Positions 13,735-22,009 of a stretch of 23,230 bases of DNA are shown one piece after another; the stretch's first letter is position 1; every line of letters begins with the position of its first letter. Source of the DNA: Flavobacterium psychrophilum (GTDB taxonomy: Bacteria; Bacteroidota; Bacteroidia; Flavobacteriales; Flavobacteriaceae). Location: NCBI GenBank assembly GCA_945872245.1, contig CAMBZB010000035.1, positions 1 to 23,230 on the forward strand, in the 5' to 3' direction. The position numbers and the translations under genes are program-made. Under the pieces are notes generated by a model that saw nothing but the letters and a program-made list of their open reading frames with translations, did no database searches and was not told the DNA's origin.

Positions 13735-14394
13735 ATGACCAAATCAGAACGTGTAACGTTTGTTATAAATACGTTAAAAGAATTGTACCCCGAAATTCCA
13801 ATTCCTTTAAATCACAAGGACCCCTATACCCTGTTGATTGCCGTATTACTTTCGGCACAATGTACAGATGTTCGTGTAAACCAAATTACCCCCCTACTTT
13901 TTGCCAAAGCAGACAATCCGTATGACATGATAAAAATGTCAGTCGAGGAGATCAGGGAAATCATTCGTCCTTGTGGCTTATCGCCAATGAAATCTAAAGG
14001 AATTCACGGTTTGTCACATATCTTAATTGACAAACATGGAGGCAAAGTTCCCCAAAGTTTTGAAAGCCTAGAAGAACTTCCAGCTGTGGGACATAAAACT
14101 GCTAGTGTGGTGATGTCACAAGCTTTTGGAGTACCTGCTTTTCCTGTTGATACGCACATTCATCGATTGATGTACCGATGGAATTTATCCAACGGAAAAA
14201 ATGTTGTCCAGACTGAAAAAGACGCCAAGAGAATTTTTCCGGAAGAGACTTGGAACGATTTACACCTCCAAATGATTTGGTATGGTCGGGAATATTCGCC
14301 TGCACGAGGTTGGGATTTAGAGAAAGATCTTATTACTAAAACCGTTGGCAAAAAAAGTGTTTTATCAGCATACCATAAAAAAACGTCCCGATAA
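13735..14394 (+). CDS. nth: Endonuclease III without iron-sulfur cluster cysteines
   Basis: A 219-residue base-excision repair glycosylase/AP lyase that removes oxidised pyrimidines. The helix-hairpin-helix LPAVGHKTA (115-123) carries the catalytic Lys121, and FPVDTHIHR (136-144) carries Asp139; both are intact. The usual C-terminal C-x6-C-x2-C-x5-C cluster is absent: the matching region reads GREYSPARGWDLEKDLITKT and has no cysteine. Lengths otherwise match. Cluster-less Nth proteins exist in several lineages, so this need not mean loss of activity. The last codons form the left arm of a terminator hairpin. Start ATG follows an A-rich leader with no better alternative. Confidence 0.93.
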   Translation: MTKSERVTFVINTLKELYPEIPIPLNHKDPYTLLIAVLLSAQCTDVRVNQITPLLFAKADNPYDMIKMSVEEIREIIRPCGLSPMKSKGIHGLSHILIDKHGGKVPQSFESLEELPAVGHKTASVVMSQAFGVPAFPVDTHIHRLMYRWNLSNGKNVVQTEKDAKRIFPEETWNDLHLQMIWYGREYSPARGWDLEKDLITKTVGKKSVLSAYHKKTSR

Positions 14395-14409
14395 TCTCGG
14401 GACGTTTTT
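14379..14409. terminator. Bidirectional terminator overlapping the end of nth
   Basis: A 13-base stem (14379-14391 with 14397-14409; core ACGTCCCGA/TCGGGACGT) has a 5-base loop TAATC. It ends in T5 on the plus strand and T7 on the minus strand. The nth stop TAA (14392-14394) is in the loop, and the last codons of nth are the left arm. The small leftward gene ends at 14411, two bases beyond, so one hairpin probably serves both convergent transcripts. Confidence 0.85.
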
Positions 14410-14410
14410 C

Positions 14411-14554
14411 CTAATTAGCTATAATTTCGAAACTCATTTTATTACCTTTTATGATGCTTAACGCTTTAGAGTAATTCAACAAAAAAGAAACGACTTCTTT
14501 TTTAGGTTTCATTGTAGGGATAACTAATGTTTTTTTTGAGTAGATTTTTGCCAT
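14411..14554 (-). CDS. Small basic protein (47 residues) downstream of the sigma factor
   Basis: An open frame of 47 codons plus TAG: MAKIYSKKTLVIPTMKPKK, then EVVSFLLNYSKALSIIKG, then NKMSFEIIAN. It is lysine-rich at the N-terminus, with an amphipathic helix in the middle and no signal peptide. From memory, similar short proteins follow this sigma factor in Flavobacterium genomes. It starts 54 bases after the sigma-factor stop on the same strand and ends right at a strong terminator, which fits co-transcription. A regulatory or sigma-binding role is speculation. Too short for standard gene callers to be sure. Confidence 0.6.
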   Translation of the reverse strand: MAKIYSKKTLVIPTMKPKKEVVSFLLNYSKALSIIKGNKMSFEIIAN

Positions 14555-14608
14555 ATTGTAATAAAATTTATGTCTTTTTATTACAACGTAGAATTTTTTG
14601 TTATAGTA

Positions 14609-15193
14609 TTAATTCGTTAAAATAATTTGATGTTTGTCGATTACTTTTCTCATGTTCATCAGGGCATATCGCATTCTACCTAAGGCAGTGTTGATGCTTA
14701 CCCCTGTTATTTCTGATATTTCCTTAAAACTCATGTCTTGATACATTCGCATAACCAAAACTTCTTTTTGATCGGCAGGAAGCTCCTCGATTAATTTTCT
14801 CAGGTCAGTATCAACTTGTTCTCGAATAATTTTATTTTCTATCGTTGGCGAATCATCAGACATAATCGAAAAAATAGAAAACTCCTCCGTTTCCCTGAAC
14901 ATCGGCATTTTTTTGTTTTTTCGAAAATGGTCAATAATCAAATTATGGGCAATTCGCATCACCCAAGGTAAGAATTTACCTTCTTCATTATAAGAATTAG
15001 ATTTTAAAGTTTTAATGACTTTAATAAAAGTGTCTTGAAAAATATCATTCGAAATATCTCTATCCGAGATTTTTGAATATATAAAACCGAAAATTTTGGA
15101 TTGATGTCTATTGATTAATATTGTCAAAGCGTTTTCATCGCCTTCAATATAATTGTGTACCAATAAAGAATCAGGAAGTTGAACATTAGCCAT
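14609..15193 (-). CDS. ECF-type RNA polymerase sigma-70 family factor
   Basis: A 194-residue sigma factor of the extracytoplasmic-function type: region 2 (about 23-92, with NRHQSKIFGFIYSKI, DIFQDTFIKVI and FLPWVMRIAHNLIIDHFRK) and region 4 (about 128-185, with ELPADQKEVLVMRMYQD, then the helix-turn-helix SFKEISEITGVSINTALGRMRYAL). Regions 1 and 3 are missing, as expected. It would direct core RNA polymerase to a dedicated promoter set. No anti-sigma gene of the usual FecR or zinc-binding kind lies beside it; only the 47-residue small gene follows. Secure as a sigma factor, with the regulon unknown. Confidence 0.92.
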   Translation of the reverse strand: MANVQLPDSLLVHNYIEGDENALTILINRHQSKIFGFIYSKISDRDISNDIFQDTFIKVIKTLKSNSYNEEGKFLPWVMRIAHNLIIDHFRKNKKMPMFRETEEFSIFSIMSDDSPTIENKIIREQVDTDLRKLIEELPADQKEVLVMRMYQDMSFKEISEITGVSINTALGRMRYALMNMRKVIDKHQIILTN

Positions 15194-15291
15194 AGTAATA
15201 CCTTTTAGTTTTTTAATAAAAATTTGGAGCGATTTCTCTAAAAAGTAGTTCTATAAAATAGGCTAATGTATTTAAGTTTATAATTAATTTC

Positions 15292-15324
15292 CAAATTTAA
15301 CTATATTTTATCCAAACAACCAAA
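15292..15324 (-). promoter_or_regulatory. Minus-strand promoter for the sigma factor (TTTG-N21-TAAATTTG)
   Basis: On the minus strand TAAATTTG (15299-15292) matches TAnnTTTG and TTTG (15324-15321) lies 21 bases upstream, within the reported -33/-7 spacing. This is the best two-part promoter in the window, leaving a 5' leader near 95 bases. The 15194-15535 intergenic stretch holds this, the uvrA promoter below, and nothing else recognised. Confidence 0.5.
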
Positions 15325-15509
15325 TAAAATAGAATAAAATTAGCATTAATCATAGATAATCACAGGAAAACCGTTGTTTTTACAACAACAAAACCTCTAT
15401 AATAAATACAAAATCATACCTTCTTAATGGTCTTCTAAAATTTAAAAAATCAATTCAATCCCTAAAAATTAGTGATTCGTACAATACCAATTCACATTTC
15501 AAAATTGAT

Positions 15510-15517
15510 TACTTTTG
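15510..15517 (+). promoter_or_regulatory. Bacteroidota -7 element (TACTTTTG) that decides the first uvrA start
   Basis: TACTTTTG matches TAnnTTTG and ends 18 bases before the ATG at 15536. It overlaps an in-frame TTG at 15515, so that longer start would precede the transcript. Confidence 0.55.
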
Positions 15518-15535
15518 TGGAAATTCAGTTTTTAT

Positions 15536-18322
15536 ATGCCAATTGACCTTTCTACACTCGATCCAAAGAAGAACATCATCATCAAAGGAGCACAAGTTCA
15601 CAACTTAAAAAATGTGGATGTGGCGATTCCGAGGAATAAATTAGTGGTAATTACCGGACTTTCAGGTTCGGGGAAATCAAGCCTAGCTTTCGACACTTTG
15701 TATGCCGAAGGACAACGCCGTTATGTGGAAAGTTTATCCTCTTATGCGCGACAATTCCTTGGAAGACTTGACAAACCAAAAGTGGAATACATCAAAGGAA
15801 TCGCGCCAGCAATAGCTATCGAGCAAAAAGTAAATACGACCAATGCACGATCCACCGTGGGAACTTCGACCGAAATTTACGATTACATTAAACTATTGTT
15901 TGCCCGAGTTGGCAGAACTTTTTCGCCAATTTCAGGACAAGAAGTCAAAAAAAATTCAGTTTCGGATGTTATTGCCGACGTGAAAAAAATTGGAATCGAC
16001 AGCAAATGGTTGCTCCTCGCGCCTATTCATTTGGAACACGGGAGAGCTTTAGAAGACAAATTGAAAGCACTTCTCAATCAAGGATTCTCCAGAATATTGG
16101 TCAATAACGAAACCATTCGTTTAGATGAAATTGACGAACATACTATAGACAAGAAAGACATTCTTCTCATCATAGACAGAATCGTAGTCAAAGACGAAGA
16201 GGAGTTTTACAATCGCCTTGCCGATGCCGTTCAAACCGCTTTTTATGAAGGAAAAGGAATTTGCCATTTACAGGAATTAGACACGCAGAAACGTTTTTCG
16301 TACAGTAATAATTTCGAACTGGACGGTATTACTTTCTTGGAACCAAACGTTCATTTGTTTAGTTTCAACAATCCTTATGGGGCATGTCCCATTTGCGAAG
16401 GCTACGGAAATATCATCGGAATCGACGAAGAATTGGTAATTCCCAATACTTCTCTGTCCGTTTTTGAAAATGCCATTTACCCTTGGCGTGGCGAAAGTAT
16501 GGGCTGGTTTCGGGACGAATTGGTCAATAACGCTTACAAGTTTGATTTCCCCATTCACAAACCGTATTTTGAACTTTCGGAAACGCAAAAGGAGTTGGTT
16601 TGGACAGGAAACAGCTATTTTCAAGGTTTGAATGCATTCTTTAAGGAATTGGAAGACAAGAATTATAAAATTCAAAATCGGGTGATGCTTTCGCGTTATC
16701 GCGGCAAAACCAAATGTCATTCCTGCAAAGGAAAACGCTTGCGAATTGAAGCTTCTTACGTGAAAATCAATTCGAAAACCGTTTCGGATTTGGTCGATTT
16801 ACCAATCAAACATTTGGTTACTTTTTTTCAAAACATTGATTTGGATGTCTATGAAAAGCAAATTGCAAAACGATTATTATTGGAAATCAACAACCGCTTG
16901 TCGTTTTTGACCGAAGTGGGTTTGGATTATTTAACCCTAAACAGAAACTCGGCGACCCTTTCCGGCGGAGAATCGCAACGTATTAACTTGGCGACTTCTC
17001 TAGGAAGTAGTTTGGTGGGTTCGATGTATATTTTAGACGAGCCGAGCATTGGTTTACACCCAAAAGATACGGAACGCTTGATTAAAGTTTTGCAATCTTT
17101 ACGTGATCTAGGCAACACCGTTATCGTGGTGGAACATGACGAGGATATTATGAAAGCTGCCGACATGATTATCGATATTGGTCCCGAAGCAGGAACTTTT
17201 GGTGGCGAATTGGTTGCTCAGGGAACTTTCGAAGAAATCTTGAAATCGACATCCTTGACGGCAAAATACCTCAACGGAGAACTGGAAATAAAAACACCTC
17301 GAATCCGCAGAAAATGGAACAATTACATTGAAATTCTGGGAGCAAGAGAGAACAATTTACAAAACATAGATGTCAAATTCCCCTTGGAATGTTTGACGGT
17401 AATCACTGGTGTTTCGGGAAGTGGAAAAAGCACCTTGGTCAAGAAAATCCTGTTTCCAGCAATGCAAAAAAAGCTGGATGGCGTTGGCGAAAAAGCGGGA
17501 CAATTTTCCGAAATGCGTGGCTATTACCACAAGATTCAACACATAGAATACGTGGATCAAAATCCGATTGGGCGAAGTTCCCGTTCGAATCCCGTGACGT
17601 ATATCAAGGCGTATGATGATATTCGGGAATTGTATGCCAAAGAAAAACTATCTAAAATTCGAGGGTATCAAGCTAAACATTTTTCATTTAACGTGGATGG
17701 TGGTCGTTGCGAAACCTGCAAAGGCGAAGGCACTATCAATGTCGAAATGGTTTTCATGGCCGATGTACAATTGCATTGCGAAACCTGCAATGGCAAGCGA
17801 TTCAAGAAAGAAGTTTTGGAAGTCGCTTTCGAAGGCAAGAACATTCATGATATATTGACGATGACCATCGATGATGCGATTTCTTTTTTTGCTACCAACA
17901 ATCAAACTAAAATCACGCAGAAACTACAACCCCTAAAAGACGTTGGTTTGGGCTATGTACAATTGGGACAATCCTCCTCTACCCTTTCCGGTGGTGAGGC
18001 ACAACGCATCAAACTGGCTTCATTCTTGGTTAAAGGTGCTACCAAAGAAAAAGCCCTTTTTGTATTTGACGAACCTACAACGGGATTGCATTTTCACGAC
18101 ATCAAGAAACTATTGGCTTCGTTTGAGGCTTTAATTGACAAAGGACATTCGATACTAGTGATTGAACACAATCTCGACCTCATAAAATGTGCCGACTGGA
18201 TAATTGATTTAGGTCCCGAAGGTGGCGAAAATGGAGGGCAATTACTCGCCGAAGGAACCCCCGAGGAAATCATAAAAAACAAAAAATCGCTTACTGGGAA
18301 GTATTTGAAAGAGAAATTGTAA
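15536..18322 (+). CDS. uvrA: UvrA paralogue 1 (excinuclease ABC subunit A), diverged
   Basis: A 928-residue UvrA-type ABC ATPase from the ATG at 15536. UvrA scans DNA as a dimer, loads UvrB at lesions and starts nucleotide excision repair. Both ATPase halves are complete: Walker [10 protein letters not shown] (41-49) and GVSGSGKST (625-633), signatures LSGGESQRI (475 on) and LSGGEAQRI (817 on), with [11 protein letters not shown] and [10 protein letters not shown] as Walker B. The essential zinc module is C725-x2-C728-x19-C748-x2-C751. The other module has only its second pair (C284/C287): the first pair is replaced by [11 protein letters not shown]. The UvrB-interaction segment (about 120-245) is present, so it is not a UvrA2 deletion form. 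The segment [13 protein letters not shown] differs from the [13 protein letters not shown] of the second copy. It is 54 bases upstream of that copy. Confidence 0.93.
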   Translation: MPIDLSTLDPKKNIIIKGAQVHNLKNVDVAIPRNKLVVITGLSGSGKSSLAFDTLYAEGQRRYVESLSSYARQFLGRLDKPKVEYIKGIAPAIAIEQKVNTTNARSTVGTSTEIYDYIKLLFARVGRTFSPISGQEVKKNSVSDVIADVKKIGIDSKWLLLAPIHLEHGRALEDKLKALLNQGFSRILVNNETIRLDEIDEHTIDKKDILLIIDRIVVKDEEEFYNRLADAVQTAFYEGKGICHLQELDTQKRFSYSNNFELDGITFLEPNVHLFSFNNPYGACPICEGYGNIIGIDEELVIPNTSLSVFENAIYPWRGESMGWFRDELVNNAYKFDFPIHKPYFELSETQKELVWTGNSYFQGLNAFFKELEDKNYKIQNRVMLSRYRGKTKCHSCKGKRLRIEASYVKINSKTVSDLVDLPIKHLVTFFQNIDLDVYEKQIAKRLLLEINNRLSFLTEVGLDYLTLNRNSATLSGGESQRINLATSLGSSLVGSMYILDEPSIGLHPKDTERLIKVLQSLRDLGNTVIVVEHDEDIMKAADMIIDIGPEAGTFGGELVAQGTFEEILKSTSLTAKYLNGELEIKTPRIRRKWNNYIEILGARENNLQNIDVKFPLECLTVITGVSGSGKSTLVKKILFPAMQKKLDGVGEKAGQFSEMRGYYHKIQHIEYVDQNPIGRSSRSNPVTYIKAYDDIRELYAKEKLSKIRGYQAKHFSFNVDGGRCETCKGEGTINVEMVFMADVQLHCETCNGKRFKKEVLEVAFEGKNIHDILTMTIDDAISFFATNNQTKITQKLQPLKDVGLGYVQLGQSSSTLSGGEAQRIKLASFLVKGATKEKALFVFDEPTTGLHFHDIKKLLASFEALIDKGHSILVIEHNLDLIKCADWIIDLGPEGGENGGQLLAEGTPEEIIKNKKSLTGKYLKEKL

Positions 18323-18376
18323 AAGCAAAACCAGACGTAATTATACTTCCGACAATTCGGAGTTGACAAAAAATTT

Positions 18377-21208
18377 ATGCTAGAAAACGATAACAACATT
18401 GAAGTATTGGGTGCGCGAGTACACAATCTGAAAAACATAGATGTCCGCATACCTCGAGAAAAACTGGTGGTGATCACTGGACTTTCGGGTTCCGGAAAAT
18501 CGTCCTTGGCTTTTGACACCATTTATGCCGAAGGACAACGCCGTTACGTGGAAACTTTTTCGGCTTATGCCCGACAATTTTTGGGTGGATTGGAACGTCC
18601 CGATGTCGATAAAATTGATGGACTTTCGCCAGTTATTGCCATCGAACAAAAAACCACAAGTAAAAGTCCACGCTCCACCGTTGGAACCATTACCGAGATT
18701 TATGATTTCCTCCGTTTGCTTTATGCCCGCGCCGCCGATGCTTTCAGTTACAACACAGGCGAAAAAATGGTTTCCTATGACGACGAGCAAATTAAGCAGT
18801 TGATTACCCATGATTTTACAGGGAAACGCATTAATATTCTAGCACCCATAATTCGCGCCAGAAAAGGGCATTATGCAGAATTATTCCAGCAGATTGCCAA
18901 ACAAGGCTTTTTGAAAGTTCGCATTAACGGCGATATCAAAGACATCACCACCGGAATGAAACTCGACCGTTACAAAACCCACGATATCGAAATCGTGATC
19001 GACAGAATGGCCATCGAGGACACGCCGGACAATGAAAAACGCCTGACCGAGAGCATCAAAACGGCGATGTACCACGGCGAAAATGTACTGATGATTTTAG
19101 ACCAAGACACGAACGAAATACGGTTTTTTAGTCGGAATTTAATGTGTCCGACAACCGGGATTTCTTATCAAAATCCAGAACCGAATTTATTTTCATTCAA
19201 CTCACCAAAAGGAGCTTGTGAGCATTGCAAAGGTTTGGGAACGGTGAATGAAATCAACATCAAAAAGATTATTCCCAATCCGAAATTGTCTATAAACAAA
19301 GGTGGTTTTGCGCCTTTGGGCGAATACAAAAGCAGTTGGATGTTCAAACAACTAGAAATCATTGGCGAAAAATTTGGCTTCAAATTAACAGATCCCATTT
19401 CTACCATTTCCGAAGAAGCCATGGAAATGATTTTGAATGGCGGAAAAGAAAAATTCTCGGTCGAATCGAAAGTTTTGGGTGTGACTAAAGAATACAAAAT
19501 TGAGTTTGAAGGCATTGCCCATTTCATCAAAAACCAACACGACGAAAGTGGTTCCACAAGCATAAAACGATGGGCAAAGGAATTTATGGACGAAGTCAAA
19601 TGCCCGGTTTGCGAAGGTTCTAGATTGAAAAAAGAAGCCTTATTTTTCAAAATCAACGAGAAGAATATCTCCGAATTGTGTGACATGGATATTTCGGACG
19701 TGACGGCTTGGTTTCTAGATTTGAATACCCATTTATCTGATAAACAAAAGACAATTGCCACGGAAGTAATCAAGGAAATTAAAGACAGATTGAACTTTTT
19801 GATGAACGTAGGCTTGGATTATCTGGCTTTAAGCCGAAGTTCTAAATCGCTTTCAGGTGGGGAAGCACAGCGCATTCGATTGGCGACACAAATTGGGTCT
19901 CAATTGGTTGGTGTTTTGTATATTCTGGATGAACCGAGCATTGGTTTACACCAAAGAGACAACGACAAATTGATTCATTCTTTGGAACAATTGCGTGATA
20001 TTGGAAATTCTGTAATTGTGGTCGAACACGATAAAGACATGATTCTTCGTGCCGATTACGTGATTGATATTGGTCCTAAAGCGGGGAAACACGGTGGTGA
20101 AATAATCAGCAAAGGAACACCTTCCGAAATTTTGAAAGACCACACTTTGACAGCTTCGTATTTGAACGGTGAAATGGAAATCGAAGTTCCCAAAAAACGT
20201 CGCGAAGGCAACGGAAATTTTCTAAAACTGACTGGAGCGACTGGAAACAACCTTAAAAATGTATCGATAGAATTGCCTTTAGGCAAAATGATTTGCGTGA
20301 CAGGAGTTTCGGGAAGTGGAAAATCGACATTGATTAACGAAACCCTCTACCCCATTCTGAACGCCTATTATTTTAATGGCGTCAAAAAACCAAAACCGTA
20401 CAAAAAGGTTGAAGGATTGGAACATATCGACAAAGTGATTGATATTGACCAAAGTCCAATCGGGCGAACACCACGCTCAAATCCTGCGACCTATACAGAA
20501 GTATTTACTGAGATTAGAAATTTGTTTACGATGACTTCGGAGAGTATGATTCGGGGTTATAAAGCCGGCCGTTTTAGTTTCAATGTGAAAGGCGGGCGCT
20601 GCGAAACCTGTGAAGGATCTGGTGTGAGAACAATTGAAATGAACTTCTTGCCCGATGTTTACGTGGAATGTGAAACCTGTCAAGGAAAGCGTTTTAACAG
20701 GGAAACGTTGGAAATTCGGTACAAAGGAAAATCCATTTCGGATGTGTTGAATATGACGGTGGATGAAGCCGTTCCTTTCTTCGAAAATATTCCGAAAATT
20801 TACCGAAAAGTAAAAACGATTCAAGATGTTGGTTTGGGCTATATCACTCTTGGTCAACAAAGCACAACGCTTTCCGGTGGCGAAGCACAAAGAATCAAAC
20901 TAGCTGGAGAATTAGCCAAAAAAGATACCGGAAACACGTTTTATATTCTGGATGAACCGACAACTGGACTTCATTTTGAGGACATTCGGGTGTTAATGGA
21001 GGTGATCAATAAACTAGTCGATAAAGGCAATACGATTTTGATTATCGAACACAATATGGACGTGATTAAACTAGCAGATTACATAATAGACATTGGTCCA
21101 GAAGGCGGAAAAGGGGGCGGAGAAGTCGTGGCTAAAGGTACTCCCGAAGAAGTAGCTAAAAATAAGAAAAGTTATACGGCGCAATTTTTGAAAAAAGAGT
21201 TATCTTAG
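18377..21208 (+). CDS. uvrA: UvrA paralogue 2 (excinuclease ABC subunit A), canonical type
   Basis: A 943-residue UvrA close to the standard bacterial form. Walker A motifs are GLSGSGKSS (35-43) and GVSGSGKST (643-651); signatures LSGGEAQRI occur twice (first at 492); Walker B is [11 protein letters not shown] and [11 protein letters not shown]. The key zinc module is C742-x2-C745-x19-C765-x2-C768, and [17 protein letters not shown] and [18 protein letters not shown] match the proteobacterial protein nearly word for word. The other zinc module reads C257-P-T-T260 with C281/C284, so one of its four cysteines is Thr. It follows paralogue 1 by 54 bases without a clear promoter, and the LOG gene starts 15 bases after it, which suggests one transcript. 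This copy is the better candidate for the housekeeping UvrA. Confidence 0.95.
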   Translation: MLENDNNIEVLGARVHNLKNIDVRIPREKLVVITGLSGSGKSSLAFDTIYAEGQRRYVETFSAYARQFLGGLERPDVDKIDGLSPVIAIEQKTTSKSPRSTVGTITEIYDFLRLLYARAADAFSYNTGEKMVSYDDEQIKQLITHDFTGKRINILAPIIRARKGHYAELFQQIAKQGFLKVRINGDIKDITTGMKLDRYKTHDIEIVIDRMAIEDTPDNEKRLTESIKTAMYHGENVLMILDQDTNEIRFFSRNLMCPTTGISYQNPEPNLFSFNSPKGACEHCKGLGTVNEINIKKIIPNPKLSINKGGFAPLGEYKSSWMFKQLEIIGEKFGFKLTDPISTISEEAMEMILNGGKEKFSVESKVLGVTKEYKIEFEGIAHFIKNQHDESGSTSIKRWAKEFMDEVKCPVCEGSRLKKEALFFKINEKNISELCDMDISDVTAWFLDLNTHLSDKQKTIATEVIKEIKDRLNFLMNVGLDYLALSRSSKSLSGGEAQRIRLATQIGSQLVGVLYILDEPSIGLHQRDNDKLIHSLEQLRDIGNSVIVVEHDKDMILRADYVIDIGPKAGKHGGEIISKGTPSEILKDHTLTASYLNGEMEIEVPKKRREGNGNFLKLTGATGNNLKNVSIELPLGKMICVTGVSGSGKSTLINETLYPILNAYYFNGVKKPKPYKKVEGLEHIDKVIDIDQSPIGRTPRSNPATYTEVFTEIRNLFTMTSESMIRGYKAGRFSFNVKGGRCETCEGSGVRTIEMNFLPDVYVECETCQGKRFNRETLEIRYKGKSISDVLNMTVDEAVPFFENIPKIYRKVKTIQDVGLGYITLGQQSTTLSGGEAQRIKLAGELAKKDTGNTFYILDEPTTGLHFEDIRVLMEVINKLVDKGNTILIIEHNMDVIKLADYIIDIGPEGGKGGGEVVAKGTPEEVAKNKKSYTAQFLKKELS

Positions 21209-21223
21209 AAAAAAATACACAAA

Positions 21224-21952
21224 ATGAAATTACAAGATTTTGATAACGACGAAGAAAAAGTAATTCAGGATAAATTTAAAAGAAAAACCTGGAATGAGAT
21301 TCGAGCCAACGATAGTTGGGCGATTTTCAAGATTATGTCAGAGTTTGTAAATGGCTATGAAAATATGGGGAGAATTGGACCTTGTGTTTCCATATTTGGT
21401 TCCGCGCGAACAAAACCAGAAGACAAATATTATTTATTAGCCGAAAAAATTGCATATAAAATAAGTAAAGCGGGTTATGGTGTCATAACTGGTGGAGGTG
21501 GTGGAATCATGGAAGCGAGTAATAAAGGCGCCCAACTTGGAGGTGGAACTTCTGTAGGATTGAATATTGCATTGCCTTTTGAACAGCATTTCAACCCATA
21601 TATTGATGGCGATAAAAACCTAAGTTTCGATTATTTCTTTGTCAGAAAAGTAATGTTTGTCAAGTATTCGCAAGGATTTGTGGTCATGCCTGGGGGTTTT
21701 GGAACAATGGACGAAATGTTTGAGGCATTGACCTTAATCCAAACAAAAAAAATTGGAAAATTCCCAATTATATTAGTTGGAACTTCTTTTTGGTCGGGAT
21801 TAATCGATTGGATACGAACCGTATTGGTAGAAAAAGAACAAACGGTACATTTAGAAGATTTGGATTTATTCAAAATTGTGGATACCGAAGATGAAGTGTT
21901 AGATGTATTGGATAAATTCTACAAAAAATACGACTTAACCCCTAATTTTTAG
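21224..21952 (+). CDS. LOG-family (TIGR00730) Rossmann-fold protein
   Basis: A 242-residue cytoplasmic protein of the LOG/lysine-decarboxylase-like family, whose characterised members hydrolyse nucleoside 5'-monophosphates to base and ribose phosphate (cytokinin-activating or purine/pyrimidine nucleosidase activity). The core strand is VSIFGSARTKP (55-65); the nucleotide loop is GGGGGIMEA (90-98); FFVRKVMF (138-145) carries the conserved Arg-Lys; and the signature PGGFGTMDE (156-164) holds the catalytic Glu. The N-terminal 50 residues extend beyond the minimal domain. It starts 15 bases after the second uvrA. It might salvage nucleotides released during repair, an idea from position only. Confidence 0.88.
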   Translation: MKLQDFDNDEEKVIQDKFKRKTWNEIRANDSWAIFKIMSEFVNGYENMGRIGPCVSIFGSARTKPEDKYYLLAEKIAYKISKAGYGVITGGGGGIMEASNKGAQLGGGTSVGLNIALPFEQHFNPYIDGDKNLSFDYFFVRKVMFVKYSQGFVVMPGGFGTMDEMFEALTLIQTKKIGKFPIILVGTSFWSGLIDWIRTVLVEKEQTVHLEDLDLFKIVDTEDEVLDVLDKFYKKYDLTPNF

Positions 21953-22009
21953 ACTATTTTTCCCTATATTTATGTAGTTCGATTATACTATTAATCCATT
22001 CCCAAACTA

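Noticed and set aside
15515..15535. TTG start adding seven residues to the first UvrA
   Set aside because: The TTG overlaps the -7 element TACTTTTG; the ATG at 15536 gives the expected UvrA N-terminus.
18341..18362. Small hairpin between the two uvrA genes as a terminator
   Set aside because: The stem is only about six base pairs with no T-run, so read-through is more likely.
15536..21208. The two UvrA genes as one broken gene or an assembly duplication
   Set aside because: Each is full length with all motifs, and they differ throughout at protein level, so this is an old paralogous pair.
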